From: Blattamonas nauphoetae
Lineage: Eukaryota; Preaxostyla; Oxymonadida
DNA: 64,000 bases
Assembly (NCBI GenBank): GCA_033064195.1
Contig: JARBJD010000124.1
Location: 1 to 64,000 of the forward strand
Reading direction: 5' to 3'
Shown here: piece after piece, positions 30,887 to 43,354 of the stretch
Numbering within the stretch: the stretch's first letter is position 1
Layout: the number at the start of each line of letters is the position of its first letter
Program-made: the position numbers and the translations under genes
Notes under the pieces: generated by a model
Databases searched by the model: none
What the model was told of the DNA's origin: nothing
What the model saw: the letters and a program-made list of their open reading frames with translations, nothing else

Positions 30887-31307
30887 GAAGCTGAGACTGT
30901 CCACTCCCTTTCATCTTGTGTGCTCACACTTGGACGGATCCAACACCATCTGTGTTCATTTTTCGTTTCATTTCATTGATTGTTCTCATCTCATCAAAGA
31001 AACTTCATTTCTCCTTTTTGAAATCTTTCTATTCTCTGTGAAATGGACTGCTCTGACAGTGAATCTGCACTCTCGTCCATAAAAAGACCAGATTAATTCT
31101 TTCCCGTTTGACCCTGCTGGGCAAGCTGCTGGTGAGGGCTTCTCCAACTGGACTGAGTTTTGTCACATTTTTCACACATTCTGTTTTGCTGTTCGTTTTC
31201 TTGTTTCTGCGCAATCTTGATCCAAAATGTGGTTGGTTCTTTGTGAGATGGGTTACAATCTCCGATGTGGACATCCCAAATGGATATATCAAATGAATTT
31301 TGTCTCA

Positions 31308-33120
31308 TTATGGATAATCAAGAATCATCAAATGAAGAAGAGAAATACGAGAATGATGGATTGGCACATTCCACTCAGGAAGGCGTTGAAGATAATCTGC
31401 GTCCATTTCAACAGCATCTGAGAATCCCTCCTCCTCCAACTCTCGAAGAACCAATGTTTGTTGCTCTGGAGCCATGATAGAACCTTCAGGAAAAAGAATC
31501 TTCTTGTATATTGCCTTAAATATCCCCACGCTTGAAACAGAGCGATCCTCGAGGGTCAGAGCATGAACAATGGCTGTAACTCCACCCACATCCTTCCAAA
31601 ACAGAAGCGAGGTCACATTTTGGCAGATCAATCCAATGATGTGTTCAATGAACAATCTCACTGGTTCACGCAGTGTTGAGCCAGTCCTATCATTTGAGAG
31701 AAGAAACTGATGAAGGTAGGCACGAAGGGAAGGAGTGTCAAGAGGATTGGTGTCGGAGGAGTCATCAGTGAAGAGATGAGTCGACATGAAAGACATGATT
31801 GACTGATGGAAGCGATCGTCCTCGAGATCAACTTCGAGAAAACCAGTACTGTCAACAAACTTGTTGAAAAAGACGAACAAGAGTGATTTGCCTCCACTGT
31901 TGGGTTTGCAGCACTGTGAACACGGCGACAAGAATTGGGCAATGATTCTCATCGCTTTGTCGGATTTGAGGGTGATGAGTGGTTCGATGAGCGCGAGAAG
32001 ATCAGCAAGTGGTGTTGAGGAATCTGGAAAGACAAGGCTGAGTGAGATCAGGTTTTTTGAGTGATAACGTGATTGAAAATCAACCAGAATCTGAACAAGG
32101 GAAAGTACAGTTTCATTTCGAGTTGGAGATGGTGGGATTTCAAGGAGGGCGCCAACCCAGGCTCCAATCTGCTGCAGGACTCCCTTTGACATCAGGATCT
32201 CAAATGGTTCTTCCTGTACTTGTCCAAGAAGTGCCAGACACGAGAACGTAGATGCAACAAGTCTGCAATGGTTGGAAAGAGTCTTCACATTGTCATCGCA
32301 TACGTCAGCGAGGAGAGTGTCGATGGCGTTCATCGATTCTGTCAAAAGAAAGGATAACTTTCCCAAAAGTGTTTCTTCCTTCAGCGTCCCATCAGAATTC
32401 ACAGAGAACGGTGTTGTTTCTGTAAAAAGCCATCCCGGAAGAGAAGGATCAAGTCGTAATCCATACAGAGCTTCGTAAAGAACCTGCAGAACACACAATC
32501 GAGTTTCGAGCGACTCTGCTCCCATCAGATCGCACAAGAAGGATGTCATGGAATGAAGTTCTTGCGTGATGAAAATGTTGCGGAATTTGATGATTCCAGG
32601 AATTAACCCAATCTTCTGAATCAGCGGTTCGAAGCGGCCGAATGAGTGAGACACACGCTGAGCACCAGGACGGATCTCCGTCACACACTTCGATTGGACG
32701 AACGGAATGATTGAATCCACAAAGTCTCCAGGAGGGCTGCCAAACAAGTAATGCGATACGAAGAAACTCGCATGAGATGCCATATGACTCCACACTTCCC
32801 AAATCTGAGAAGAATGAACATAAGGGAAAAGAAAACTGTCAAGCATCTATCAAGGGATTGATTGGAAGGAATAGACTGAGCAAAAAGGGCATTAAAGAAT
32901 CCAGAGGATTCGAGATCTCTTCCGTAATCACGTGGTACCACACCTGGGGAACAAAATCAGAGTTACAAAATCGATACCACTGAGAGCGATCAGGAAAGAC
33001 ATCAGCGCGTCCTGCGAATTGAATCGAGTCAGAAAGACACACGAAAACTGGTGTTGATTGGCTCTCACGAACTAGATTGCAACAAATTCTCAAAATGTTC
33101 AATCTAAACAATTTGTTCAC
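31308..33120 (-). CDS. Helical-repeat protein K1, three visible exons
   Basis: The main exon (32,804-31,308) encodes about 500 residues of alpha-helical HEAT/ARM-like sequence, with motifs such as LLGKLSFLLTESMNAIDTLL and CDDNVKTLSNHCRLVAST. Upstream, a 32-nt intron (32,805-32,836) and a 23-nt intron (32,944-32,966) split the N-terminal exons. Both introns are conserved in position in K2, and splicing gives one continuous frame from about 33,120. The true start codon was not found; the frame is open a little further upstream. It lies convergent to helical-repeat copy A and divergent from SPRY1, as K2 does relative to copy C and SPRY2. Role unknown; a scaffold or protein-binding function is typical for such repeats. 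Confidence 0.75.
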
Positions 33121-33522
33121 AAGAGAAGGATCTGATGAAGGTCAGAGCGTAGCGATCACAGACATGTCAGGTTGATTCGAAGAATGTTCAAAGCAGCCAC
33201 TCTTTCTGATTTCGGCCCTTCCGACAATATCCCCACCAACTCTTCCAATCGATCTTCCACATCCGCTGAGGAGAAATCAAATCAAGTTGAAGGTCCACAC
33301 GGTTGGGATGTTGATATGCTGCATCTTGAGTCAAATATGAAGATAGTTGCCTTTGTCCGTCCTTCACAAGAGACAACTTCCACTTCATAACAAAGTCTCG
33401 ATAGTTGCGAGAGACTAACTGTAGTACAGATTGAGATTCGTAGAGACAAAAATGATTCTGGGTTTGCTATTCTGGAAAAACACCCTGTAAGGGTTCGATC
33501 AACATTTTGATTGAAAGTGGAG

Positions 33523-34266
33523 ATGTCTTTATCAGTGAAAGGAGATGTACTTTCATCCAGTCACTGTTTCCTGTCTTCTCAGATTCACCTTGTTCCAACT
33601 CCTCTCCAAACACTCCCACCGATGGGTTTCACCGATCCATCGCATTTCTCCATCATGCATACGACCATTGTTCTCAACTCTTATAATCCTCATTGTTCTC
33701 GGAGATCTGCTCTTCTTTCCGACCCATTCACATCTGGAATTATCTCCATCACAATCACGATTCTCTCAAAGCGAGGTCTGCTCGATTCCTCTTTATTGTT
33801 GAATTAGATACATATATTGCCGTTGGTTTGATGGATTACTCATCTCGAATTCTGAAATTGGGTGAGGAACTTGGGGATAATGTCAACTGTCAGTTTTTCT
33901 CTCTTCTAATCTTTTCAGACTCTGTCGGTCTCAGCTCAAATGGTAACCTCTGGGTCAACACTCCATCATTATATTCATGTGAAGATTGCCACTCTTGGCT
34001 GAAAGAAGGTGATAATGTTCGAATGGAAGTTGATCTTGACTCAACCCATCGAACTGTGCAATTCTTTGTGAATGGCGAGGCTGGAAGGTGTTACATGTCA
34101 GGAATCCCTTCATCAGTGCGAATTGGCGTCTGATTCTCTCTTCATTCATTTCTTCACTTTTTCAGTTTACTGTCGCTGGAAAAGGAACGTCATTCCGAAT
34201 TGACAACATTTCTCGCCTCTCCCGACCAACACCAATCTCAGAAGAGATGAGAGGATTCAGATGGTG
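33523..34266 (+). CDS. SPRY-domain protein SPRY1, four exons
   Basis: Removing introns of 32 nt (33,776-33,807), 30 nt (33,889-33,918) and 38 nt (34,128-34,165) yields one frame ending in TGA at 34,264-34,266. It encodes a B30.2/SPRY-like beta-sandwich with motifs YIAVGLMDYS, EGDNVRMEVDLDS, VQFFVNGEAGRCYMSG, GIPSSVRIG and GTSFRIDNI. SPRY domains bind peptides or other proteins. The start at 33,523 is the first ATG in frame; an upstream exon beginning near 33,184 (72 codons, conserved in SPRY2) may belong to the same gene. All three introns have the same positions in SPRY2, which supports the model. Confidence 0.78.
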
Positions 34267-35178
34267 AGCGTGGACAACCAGACCACCACGATCATTCATC
34301 CGCTCCAAAATGAACACTCGAGATCCTCTCTCCACTTGCAAGAGTGTCAGAAATGAGGACAGGACGGGAAAATGATATTCCACACCGAAAATGGAATGTG
34401 TCTGTCTGCCAAAACAATGCAGTCCTTCTCGAACAGGCGATGACCCCCAATGCGTGGAATCCTCTCGCCTGCGAACAAAGGAGTCCACCGACAGATGCTG
34501 AATCAGACCCGTTTCAGAGCGAGCAAGTCTTTTCAATTGTCCATCGAATGAAAGATTGGTTTGAAGAAAGAAAAGGAAGAACTTGGAAGGATTATGACCT
34601 CAGGCGAAGTGAGAAAGGATTGGAACAACAGTGCAAATGGAAGATATGTCATAACATCCTCTTCAAGACTGACACAATGAGGAAGAACAGCAAAGAAAAG
34701 CACGAACAATTATCTCCAACAATTTGAGACTTAGACACGTGTTATGACAATTATTGCCACAGCAGACGGAAGAAGAACCTGAAACGGCAAACGAACTAGG
34801 AACTTGCCGCTTGTCTTTGACCAGTTCACGACGAACTCAACAGATGCTCTCCAACCGTCGCCCGACGCCTTTCAAACTTTGATGTCACTTTTCGAAAACA
34901 GAAATCGAAGGTGTCGAACACGATCTAGATATTGCGGCTCCAATTGATGTCTCAAATCTCATACTGGACTCTCTCGCGAAGAACAAGCCCTTGTCATCAA
35001 ATGCAGATTCATCTTGGCATAATACGGTTTCACGAGATAAAAAACGACTTGTTATATTCATGTATTGACCAAAAAGCGTTGACGACGACAATGGTCAATT
35101 TTGATGCAGAGTCAAGCATAACAATGGAACCGATCTTTGTGTTCAAATCATTCTTCTGAAAAAAACATCCAATTGAAA
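34267..35178. other. Spacer between SPRY1 and RHS-like copy 1
   Basis: Part of this region (to about 34,870) is well conserved with 60,780-61,390, with small insertions that shift frames on both strands, so no single protein is supported. It may hold untranslated sequence, unresolved exons or decayed coding sequence. Confidence 0.4.
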
Positions 35179-38100
35179 ATGGGCGTGGATGTATCATCTT
35201 CAGCAGTGGTAGATGCGCTGACACAGCAAGACAGCATCCAGGACATGGTATTTGTGCTGTTTCAGACGACTGAAGACGCTGCAACACCCATCCAAATATT
35301 TCTCCCTTTTGATCGCCATGTTCCAATTCAGACTGCCAAACATCTTTTTCAGATGCAGCTCGCCGCCCAATATACGATTGAACATGCCCAGTCGATTGAG
35401 TGGCTTTCAATTTCAATTTCAAGATTTGAACAGTGACCAACGGGTGACTCTCACTGAAATTGACGAATCAATGAGCCTGGGGGATCTCAGGCAGACTCAA
35501 AACACTCCTGATGGACGTGATCTCTCTTCGTTGCTGATGATTATGACCTTCTCGTCGACCGTCCTTGAAGACTCACGATTTCAACATTCTCAGCCTGTCT
35601 CTGCCTTTGAAAATGATTTATGCAGTCCTGATTTGAAGATTGCCCTCCCACGGATTTCACAGAACGTCATTGTTGCGATTCATTCGTCGATTGGCCCTTT
35701 GAGCCAATATGATTTCCCGAACTACAACAAGCGACCCGACGCAATCATGCCTCTGGACACGTCCAGGTTCATGCTGAAGACAGTTGAGAGTTATTGGGGT
35801 ACGGAAAATCTGGAATATCCTCTGAAAGACATCCTGTTTCGACCGTCGTAATACTCTCTCCTCAGCCATGTTTTGTTCAACTCCCAGAAGTATGAACAAA
35901 AGCCCATCGATCAGAAAACTCGGCCGATGGCTCATGTTGTGACAGGGTCATCTGGAGTTGGAAAATCGGCGCTTCGTTTTCCCACGATCACTCTTGCACT
36001 TTCTCTTGGAGCGAAGGTTTGTGTCTTTTGATTTGTTGATGTTTTTAGGAAGTATGTACAGCCAAAGCAGATGAATATCCTCTGAGATTTGTCCGAAAGA
36101 CGATCAAAAAGTCAACCAAGTCAACCTCCCTCCCGCAGCCCAATCCCAACCTCACACCTCTCCCGACCGCATCTCCGACAGCGAAGAAGCCGACAATGCG
36201 AGTCGTTCACGTCAACATGCCTCCTCAAGATGTTCCCATCACCCCAACGACGTACACGTATGAAGTCTTCATCTCCAAAACAAAAACCAATAAAGTGTAT
36301 CACAACAGACTCTTCGACGAGAAATCCACCACAAGACAAGAAGAGGACCCCAACAAACCGGGGGAAGACAAATACACGCAACTGGAGGAAGAGAACAGCA
36401 TCATGTTGGGGGAAGTGGAAGTGCCAAGCATCCACCACTTCCCTCATTTCCTGCGTCTGTTTATAATTCGTGAGGACCAAGTTCGCAACCTTCTTAAAGA
36501 CACGACGTGGCATATTGTCGACGAGTATGTTACTTTCTCCTCTGATTCTTTTTCATTGTCTAGTCTCATCTTGGCGCCAGGAAAATTGAAGTCATCCCAC
36601 CACTACATCCTTCTGACCACACCGAACCAGGCCTGTTGGAAACAAGTTGCCTCTATCGCAGATCGGTCGCTGATATCGCTTGCCCGTTATGCGCTGCCGA
36701 AATTCACGCTGGCAGAGGAAGTGAACATGTTGAATACCATTCCACGCCAGTCAGATCGATTGACCCAAGACCGCCTTGAAAGACTGAAGCAAATCGTCGA
36801 AACTGACGGATTCACTCCCTGGTGCATGCAGCCTGACTTGAACCAGGGACCAACTCTGGAAGACCGAGCACGGAAAGTGATTGCGAGCGGAGATGTGATT
36901 GGGCAGTCCATCTCCCACAATCTGATTGTGCTGGACAGCCCGCAAGCCGACCCGCACAACTTCACAACAGCCTACGCTTCACCGCGTGCTGAAGAGATCG
37001 TTGCAGAGAAGTGGACGACGAAGCTGAAAGTGCAGCACAACTTCTTCGACGATCCTGCACATCGTTGCTCAACGGATGAACTCAGAAACTACCAAATCCC
37101 CGCACTCTTCAAAAGGCTGACCAACAGCGCTATTCGTCAGGGAGCACAATTTTCACAAATGAGGATCGGGGGGAAGACAATCTACGCCAGTCGAAACCAG
37201 CGCTTGTCGTTTCCTCCGACACCAGCACGAAGTGGAGTGGACTCGAGCGGGACATGTGACACACTGCACGCCTTCCTTCCCGACATGGCTCAGTTCAGAT
37301 GTTCGGCGGAGAACAGATTCGACGACAGGCTGTGGGGCCGATTCTTCGTCAAGCCGATGATTACGAAGCCTTTCAAGAGTGGACCAGTTGAGCAGCAGAA
37401 AGGGAAGTATGTCTTTATGCCCACAGAAACACCAAATCCGATTGAAATGGGACGAATCACTCCGAACGACAGTCTGACTCCACACGATCAGCCAACAATA
37501 CAAGCTGAGCAACACGGACGTCGCTACCCAACACGAGCATGCACCGCACCCATTCATCACTTCTTCACCTTCCACCTCGTCCCACTCAGATTGTACAACG
37601 CAGGCTTCGAGTCGATTCTGCTGTTCTTCCGAGTGGACTCCACAAACAAGATCGACTCGCTGGGCGTTCATTTCCTGAAGTCGTCGATTGGAGATGGGGA
37701 GAAGATCGATGAAGTTGGAGCAAATGCGATGATGGCGTGGCTGGTTCTGCTGATGGATTTGTACAAACTTCGAGCAGACCAGATCTTCCCGCACTTCGTG
37801 TTTGTGGTGTCGGAGCGAGTGTTCGATCGATTTACACCGAATACTCTATTCGTCACAGACTTCATTCCTGAAGACAACATTGTGATTGCTGCACTGACAT
37901 CACCAACTGGGAACCTGAATGATCTGACAATCGAAGCAGAGGACACACTGTTGCTGGACACAGGAAAGCGACTTCTGCCAAACAACGACCCCATGTGTGT
38001 CCGATGCGGGTTCTGCGGAGAAGTGATTGGAGACGAGTTCTTTCATCACGAATGCTGGGACGCTCGTTGGGGTGTAAACAATCTGAACTTCCAACGACAA

Positions 38101-40077
38101 CTACTCAAGCCAAAAACCACACCCTCACTCTTCAAGAGCGAACCGCAATGGAAGAAGAAGATTGCCAAGTCAGCGTGTAACATAGTGTCTCGAGAAGAGC
38201 CAACGTTCTTCTACACACAGAAGACACTGGCGGAGAGAGAAGCAGACAGACGATCGGGATCGTCTGACCGACACGCCGACACGCACCCAGTTGGACTGGA
38301 AGTGAAGTACCCGTTCCCGACGATGGCTCGACCAAATGCAAGAATGTCGGGGAACCATCTGACCTTCGACGTTGTGCGAGTGACGATGGTGTCGCCTGTC
38401 GAAGCGCAGAGACTTGGGCGGAGACTGCTGACCGACAGCTTCGTCTCTGCCGATCAGGCAACGCCGCTGTCGATGTCAGTCACAGTCAACCTGCCTCAGC
38501 CACTCCCTCCTCCGTGTCACCTCTACCACACTCCGTTCTGCCCACCATCACCGCTTTCTCGGCGTTGCGATGCTCTGTCGAACGAGCTTCAAAAGGGGAG
38601 CATTGGAGCCTCTCGCAAGAAGGGAGTGGTGGATATATGCTCTCTGATGTTCATGGATGACGAGGTGCCACACTTGCATAATCTTCCAGACAATGATGCA
38701 GAAAGTTCTGAGAGCGAAGAGTCGACCTCAGATGACGTGGAACGAGAGCAAGAACCGTCAGATGAGCAACAATCAGAGCAAAGACATCGTCGAGGAGAAC
38801 CAACCACTTTGGACATGGCAGACCCACTTGACACTTGGAACGAGAGGATGTGGATCGATTTGGATCCAGATGGGAACTCGATCTTTGGCCCAGCTGGTTC
38901 TTACTATCCTCACGCAGGACTGGAATCTAAAGAGCCATCGCCATTTCTGATTGATTCGAACAAGTGTCTGGGACAGATGATGCTTCCGTTCGAGAAGGTC
39001 GGCGAGTTGCGGGAGAGGATTCGGCGATCGTTCCCAGCGATTCATCCTTCCCTTCTCCGCCCTCACCCACGCACTGCGACAGTACTCCCACAACAAATGA
39101 TGGAGCTGTGTCTGTTGGTGATCCAGCAGGAACTGGAGCTGTTCTGGCAGATATTGAGTCTGCCCAACATGACCGAACCAGATTTCGACTCGTCCTTCGG
39201 GTTCTCATTCTGCGGGCTGCAAATGATTCTCCAAAAGTTCAGAATGTTCATCAAGTTCAGCGTCGATTTCCAGCGAGATCTCCGCTTGTTTGCAAAACAG
39301 CTGCTCTCCAAAACTTCAGCTGTCCAGGCTCGCATAGCGACAATCACAGGAGGTCTTGTGTCTTCAACTCACATTGACATTCTGAACTGGTGTCACCTGA
39401 CCATTTGGAGGGACACACACCCCAAAAGGGAAGATAGTCCATCGGAGTCTCGAATAATGCAGATGGAGGATGAGCTGAAAGCACTTGATCAATCTGTGAT
39501 GAAGCCGATGTACGATTCACCATCAATCCCCAAAGATGCCGGAGACCGGACAACACCGAATGATTGCAAAATGTCCCCACAATTGCTCGCGCAGCGAGAG
39601 ATTCTCCTGAAGCAGAGAGAATCCATCCTTCATCGTGCATGGACGCTTTTTGACTTTTTTGGTTCGCTGGCCATGACTCTTCCAGCGAGCACTCTGACAC
39701 CACAAACAATCGCCAGTGCTTACCAACCGATGAGCACAGTTTGGAAGGACAGAAAGGAGACAGACGTTCTGAAATCGATGCGATATGTGAGTGCGATCAT
39801 CGGAGTTGTGGAGCAGAACTATTTCCAAACACTCGTCCAAAGCAGGCCTCTCAACTACGACACATTGGACATCGAAAGAGTGAAGTGCCTCGAAACCTTT
39901 CTCAAGCTCCGGGAGTATCTTACACCAACCCTCACTCTCGAATTGAACTATCTCTGTGGCTTGGGTCAGAAGATCAAAGATCGAAAGGAGAACTCGCGGA
40001 TCCACAAGACAAATGTGCAGAATGGTCCGGTGACTACCGAGAAGGTTACAATCAGATTTGACGCAGTAGGCAAATAA
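35179..40077 (+). pseudogene. RHS/Crinkler-like P-loop protein copy 1
   Basis: The N-terminal part begins MGVDVSSSAVVDAL and runs to a Walker A motif GSSGVGKS near 35,950, followed by a conserved 32-nt intron (36,017-36,048). A second intron of 39 nt (36,525-36,563) is in frame and stop-free here. The C-terminal 1,000 residues are open and include EVPSIHHFPHFLRLF, VETDGFTPWC and DSTNKIDSLGVHF. A P-loop followed by a large variable C-terminal region is the plan of retrotransposon-hot-spot and Crinkler proteins, and I use that name with caution. The N-terminal part carries about two breaks compared with copy 2, so this copy may be decaying. It ends in TAA 205 bp before helical-repeat copy B. 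Confidence 0.65.
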
Positions 40078-40281
40078 TTGCGTCTGGTTTGAACGAGAGT
40101 AGAGATTCAGTCAGAGCGGTTTACTTCATTTCAACTTGAAAATGTCATGATTAGAGCGTACTTTTCGAAAAATCCAGTTTTCTTTACGACGACATTCTAA
40201 GAGATGGGTTGAAGCAATTGATTCAGGCCAAAGAGTTGAGATTCGATTTAGAGCACGGATTAAGGGGATGATCCCTCAAAC

Positions 40282-43047
40282 ATGCCACCAAAACACAAAT
40301 TGGGGAGAAAACGCTGTAAAACACAACCTACTCCTCGCCCACAACGTGTCCAGTCTTCGAAGCTACTTGAACCAATCGTTCATTCAACAATTCCAGAATC
40401 CATCGAAATCAACGATGAATCCTCACTTGATATACCTTCAATCACGTCAACAACTGATGCATTCACAATCACCGCCAATGACCGACAATATATCCAAATT
40501 TCACGGCAACTTCTGCAATACGAAATGAAAAGAAAGCGAATCACCGTTAGGACTAAATCGGAGCAACCACATTTGGAGAATGACGAGACCGCTCTTCCCG
40601 CCCCAATCACGTCAGATTGGAGATTGGTCTTGCAGGATTCGATCACAACCAAAGATCTGCGGCAAGGGTGTCTCTCGCTCTACGATCACGTCAACTCTGC
40701 CCTGTTTCTGTCCCAAACCGAAATAAATCATGCGATCCGATTCCTGCAATATGCAAAAATGCACATGGAACATTGTCGCAAGCCCGACAACCAACTCCTC
40801 GAGCTATTTTTCTGGAAAACAAAAGACTATTACACGAAACTGATCTCGTCGTTGATCAACCTTCTCTCGCTTCCATCTGACACTCTCCGAACAGCAGCTC
40901 TCGCATTCTTCGATGTTGGCAATCGTTTTACATCAAGGGACTTCGAAATTGAAATCGCTGCAACAGGATTGTTGCCTCAACTCTTCTCCGTCCTGAAACC
41001 AGACGAAATTCCGCTGAACGACGCAACGATGGAGTTCCACCGACATCTCACTTCGATTGTGGACAGCTTTTTCTCCTTTGCCTCACCTGAGAAAATATGC
41101 AGCCATCTCAAAGACGAAGCGAGAGCATCCCAAATCAGCCAACCCATCTTCCAATCCTTCTGCTCCTATCTTCAGTATCTCATCGATGCACCTGTTTCTC
41201 TCCCTGAACATCGCTCCGGTCCCACATTTCTGATGAACATGACACAATTCAGTCTCCGTCAGCTCGATCAACACTGTCGTTCCTCCTCTCCCTCTGTTAA
41301 ACATTATTTTGGTGAAGTTTGGCGGAGACTTATGAACGAGCTGGCTTCATTGATTGGACACCCATCTTTGCATGTGGTCACAGACTTTATCAGGTCTCGC
41401 TCCACAGGTTCAGATGTCATCCACTCCTTGGTCAAGGCTTTTGAGCATCTGCTTGGTCGAGTGAGCGAGGGGACGAAGATCTCAGATTTCGCAGTCAATG
41501 CTGTGGAAAGCTTCCTTTCCAGTTTCACGAGAACATTCAGACTGTGCTTCTGGTCTAATGGCACATTTTGTCTCACAAGGAACAACACAATTGTCTCTTC
41601 GTCGAAGTTGGACTCGAAGGCTCTGTGGACTCTCTTCACGCCATCTCAGCTGCACCACACAACTGCTGTTCTCACAGCGTTCAACTGGTTCATCAAACGT
41701 GTGGAAAATGTGACCCACAAGCTTTCAGTCTGGAAAGGATGGTTCCCCAACTTCATCAACGCGGTTAATCCATCGACACTGCCCTTCACTCCTGAATTCA
41801 CAATTCTGCACACTAAACTCATCAAAGTGTTGGGCGATCACTGCATGATGATCCGAGAATATGGATACGGCCGGGGGAAGGAGATGACGGATGAACTTCA
41901 AAGCGAACTGGACGAACTCTGTCTCGCGTTCTACAAACCGACGAAGGATTACATCGTCCATCTCTCGCTCCATCCGTTCGCTTTGGATTACAAGCACGAT
42001 GACAGGATTCTTGACTTTCTCAGAAACGACTATCTCGTGCCTGCCGAAGAAGGTCTGGCACGGGTTTGTCAAGAAGAGGTGAGACGGGAAATGGATGAAT
42101 CAGCCCTCTCATTGTCGTCTCCTCCGTTCATCCTCACATCTGAACTCGTTCATCGTCAAAAACCCGATGAGATCATCAGCATTGTGGACAGAATTGTTGC
42201 TCTGCTCGACAGTGACTCGTGTTTGGATGACGACACCATCCTTCGGATCTTCGCGTTCCACAAAAAGGCTCTCAGTCGAGTCTATCTGCCCGATCTGTTC
42301 CGAACAGCTGGGAGGTCAACTGAACAATACTTCCACGCACTCGAATCCCTCCTCACTCTCCACGTGAACTGCTCTCCTCGAACACCAATCGGCTGTCTCC
42401 TCTTCTCTCGCCCAGATGAATATCAACCAACATTCGACGAGTGGGACGATGTGGATCTGGAGACAGGGTCGATTCTGAAGCGAGTGATAAACCAGTCCAG
42501 CATCTCCCTCACACCCGACTCACCACTCGACACCATCATATGTTATTTTGCCATCCACTGTCTGCCTCAAATTCACAACTGTGCTGCTCAACACCATCCC
42601 CCACAACTCGAGCGGCTCGTTTTCCCTTCCATCGACATCCTCGGCAAATATTTCCTCCAACCCTGTCCTTCCGATAAGCAAACTGCGGAGTTTCGAGAGA
42701 CAACATTCATCGACGTCTGCAACTTGTGTGATCATCGCGTGATTGCTCGATGTGTCAGTAGAGCTGGATTCTTCTCTCGTCTCGTGGCTGATCTGCTCAA
42801 CCACGATTTCGATGCCAGCGAGTCTTTAATCCGTGTGATCGTTGATGGTGGATGGTACACCTCCATTGAACCAGAAGATCAGAAGACAATTCGAAAGACA
42901 GTTCCCCACTTTTTGGAGGAAGGCTGGCAGGATGCTTTGGAGACCATCTTTGTGCAGGAGAATTTCGAAACTTACGACACCAAAGTCCACACAAGTCGGA
43001 TGATGGAATTGTTTGGAACAAATTCGCAAATGGTGAAAGGGTATTGA
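40282..43047 (+). CDS. Helical-repeat protein copy B (921 aa, intact)
   Basis: A single open frame of 921 residues starting MPPKH, with a basic N terminus (Lys/Arg-rich, first 20 residues) that could act in nuclear import or nucleic-acid binding. The rest is alpha-helical with HEAT/ARM-like repeats; motifs include LLSLPSDTLRTAALAFFDVG, LFTPSQLHHTTA, DYIVHLSLHPFAL and HFLEEGWQDAL. No intron is needed. The ATG follows the shared leader block by about 15 bp. I recall related proteins as a large family in oxymonad genomes; function unknown. Intact length and the interrupted state of copy A make this the reference for the family here. Confidence 0.88.
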   Translation: MPPKHKLGRKRCKTQPTPRPQRVQSSKLLEPIVHSTIPESIEINDESSLDIPSITSTTDAFTITANDRQYIQISRQLLQYEMKRKRITVRTKSEQPHLENDETALPAPITSDWRLVLQDSITTKDLRQGCLSLYDHVNSALFLSQTEINHAIRFLQYAKMHMEHCRKPDNQLLELFFWKTKDYYTKLISSLINLLSLPSDTLRTAALAFFDVGNRFTSRDFEIEIAATGLLPQLFSVLKPDEIPLNDATMEFHRHLTSIVDSFFSFASPEKICSHLKDEARASQISQPIFQSFCSYLQYLIDAPVSLPEHRSGPTFLMNMTQFSLRQLDQHCRSSSPSVKHYFGEVWRRLMNELASLIGHPSLHVVTDFIRSRSTGSDVIHSLVKAFEHLLGRVSEGTKISDFAVNAVESFLSSFTRTFRLCFWSNGTFCLTRNNTIVSSSKLDSKALWTLFTPSQLHHTTAVLTAFNWFIKRVENVTHKLSVWKGWFPNFINAVNPSTLPFTPEFTILHTKLIKVLGDHCMMIREYGYGRGKEMTDELQSELDELCLAFYKPTKDYIVHLSLHPFALDYKHDDRILDFLRNDYLVPAEEGLARVCQEEVRREMDESALSLSSPPFILTSELVHRQKPDEIISIVDRIVALLDSDSCLDDDTILRIFAFHKKALSRVYLPDLFRTAGRSTEQYFHALESLLTLHVNCSPRTPIGCLLFSRPDEYQPTFDEWDDVDLETGSILKRVINQSSISLTPDSPLDTIICYFAIHCLPQIHNCAAQHHPPQLERLVFPSIDILGKYFLQPCPSDKQTAEFRETTFIDVCNLCDHRVIARCVSRAGFFSRLVADLLNHDFDASESLIRVIVDGGWYTSIEPEDQKTIRKTVPHFLEEGWQDALETIFVQENFETYDTKVHTSRMMELFGTNSQMVKGY

Positions 43048-43354
43048 GGGACTCCTGCTGTCCACTCCCTTTCATCTTGTGTGCTCACACTTGGACGGAT
43101 ACAACACTTTCTGTGTTCATTTTTCGTTTCATTTCATTGATTGTTCTCATCTCATCAAAGAAACTTCATTTCTCCTTTTTGAAATCTTTCTATTCTCTGT
43201 GAAATGGACTGTTCTGACAGTGAATCTCCACTCTCGTCCAAAAAAGGACCGAATTAATCCTTTTCCTTCCTTATCTTTCTTGGTAGGATCTCGAAAACCA
43301 TTGGCGGACCTCTGACGGCTGGGATGACGATCTGAAGACGATTGTCAAATCCTT
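43048..43354. other. Shared 3' flank of helical-repeat copies
   Basis: The first 200 bp match regions after copy A (30,887-31,090) and copy C (50,528-50,740). A further block around 43,255-43,335 matches only the copy C flank. No gene is seen apart from the end of gene J on the other strand. Confidence 0.5.
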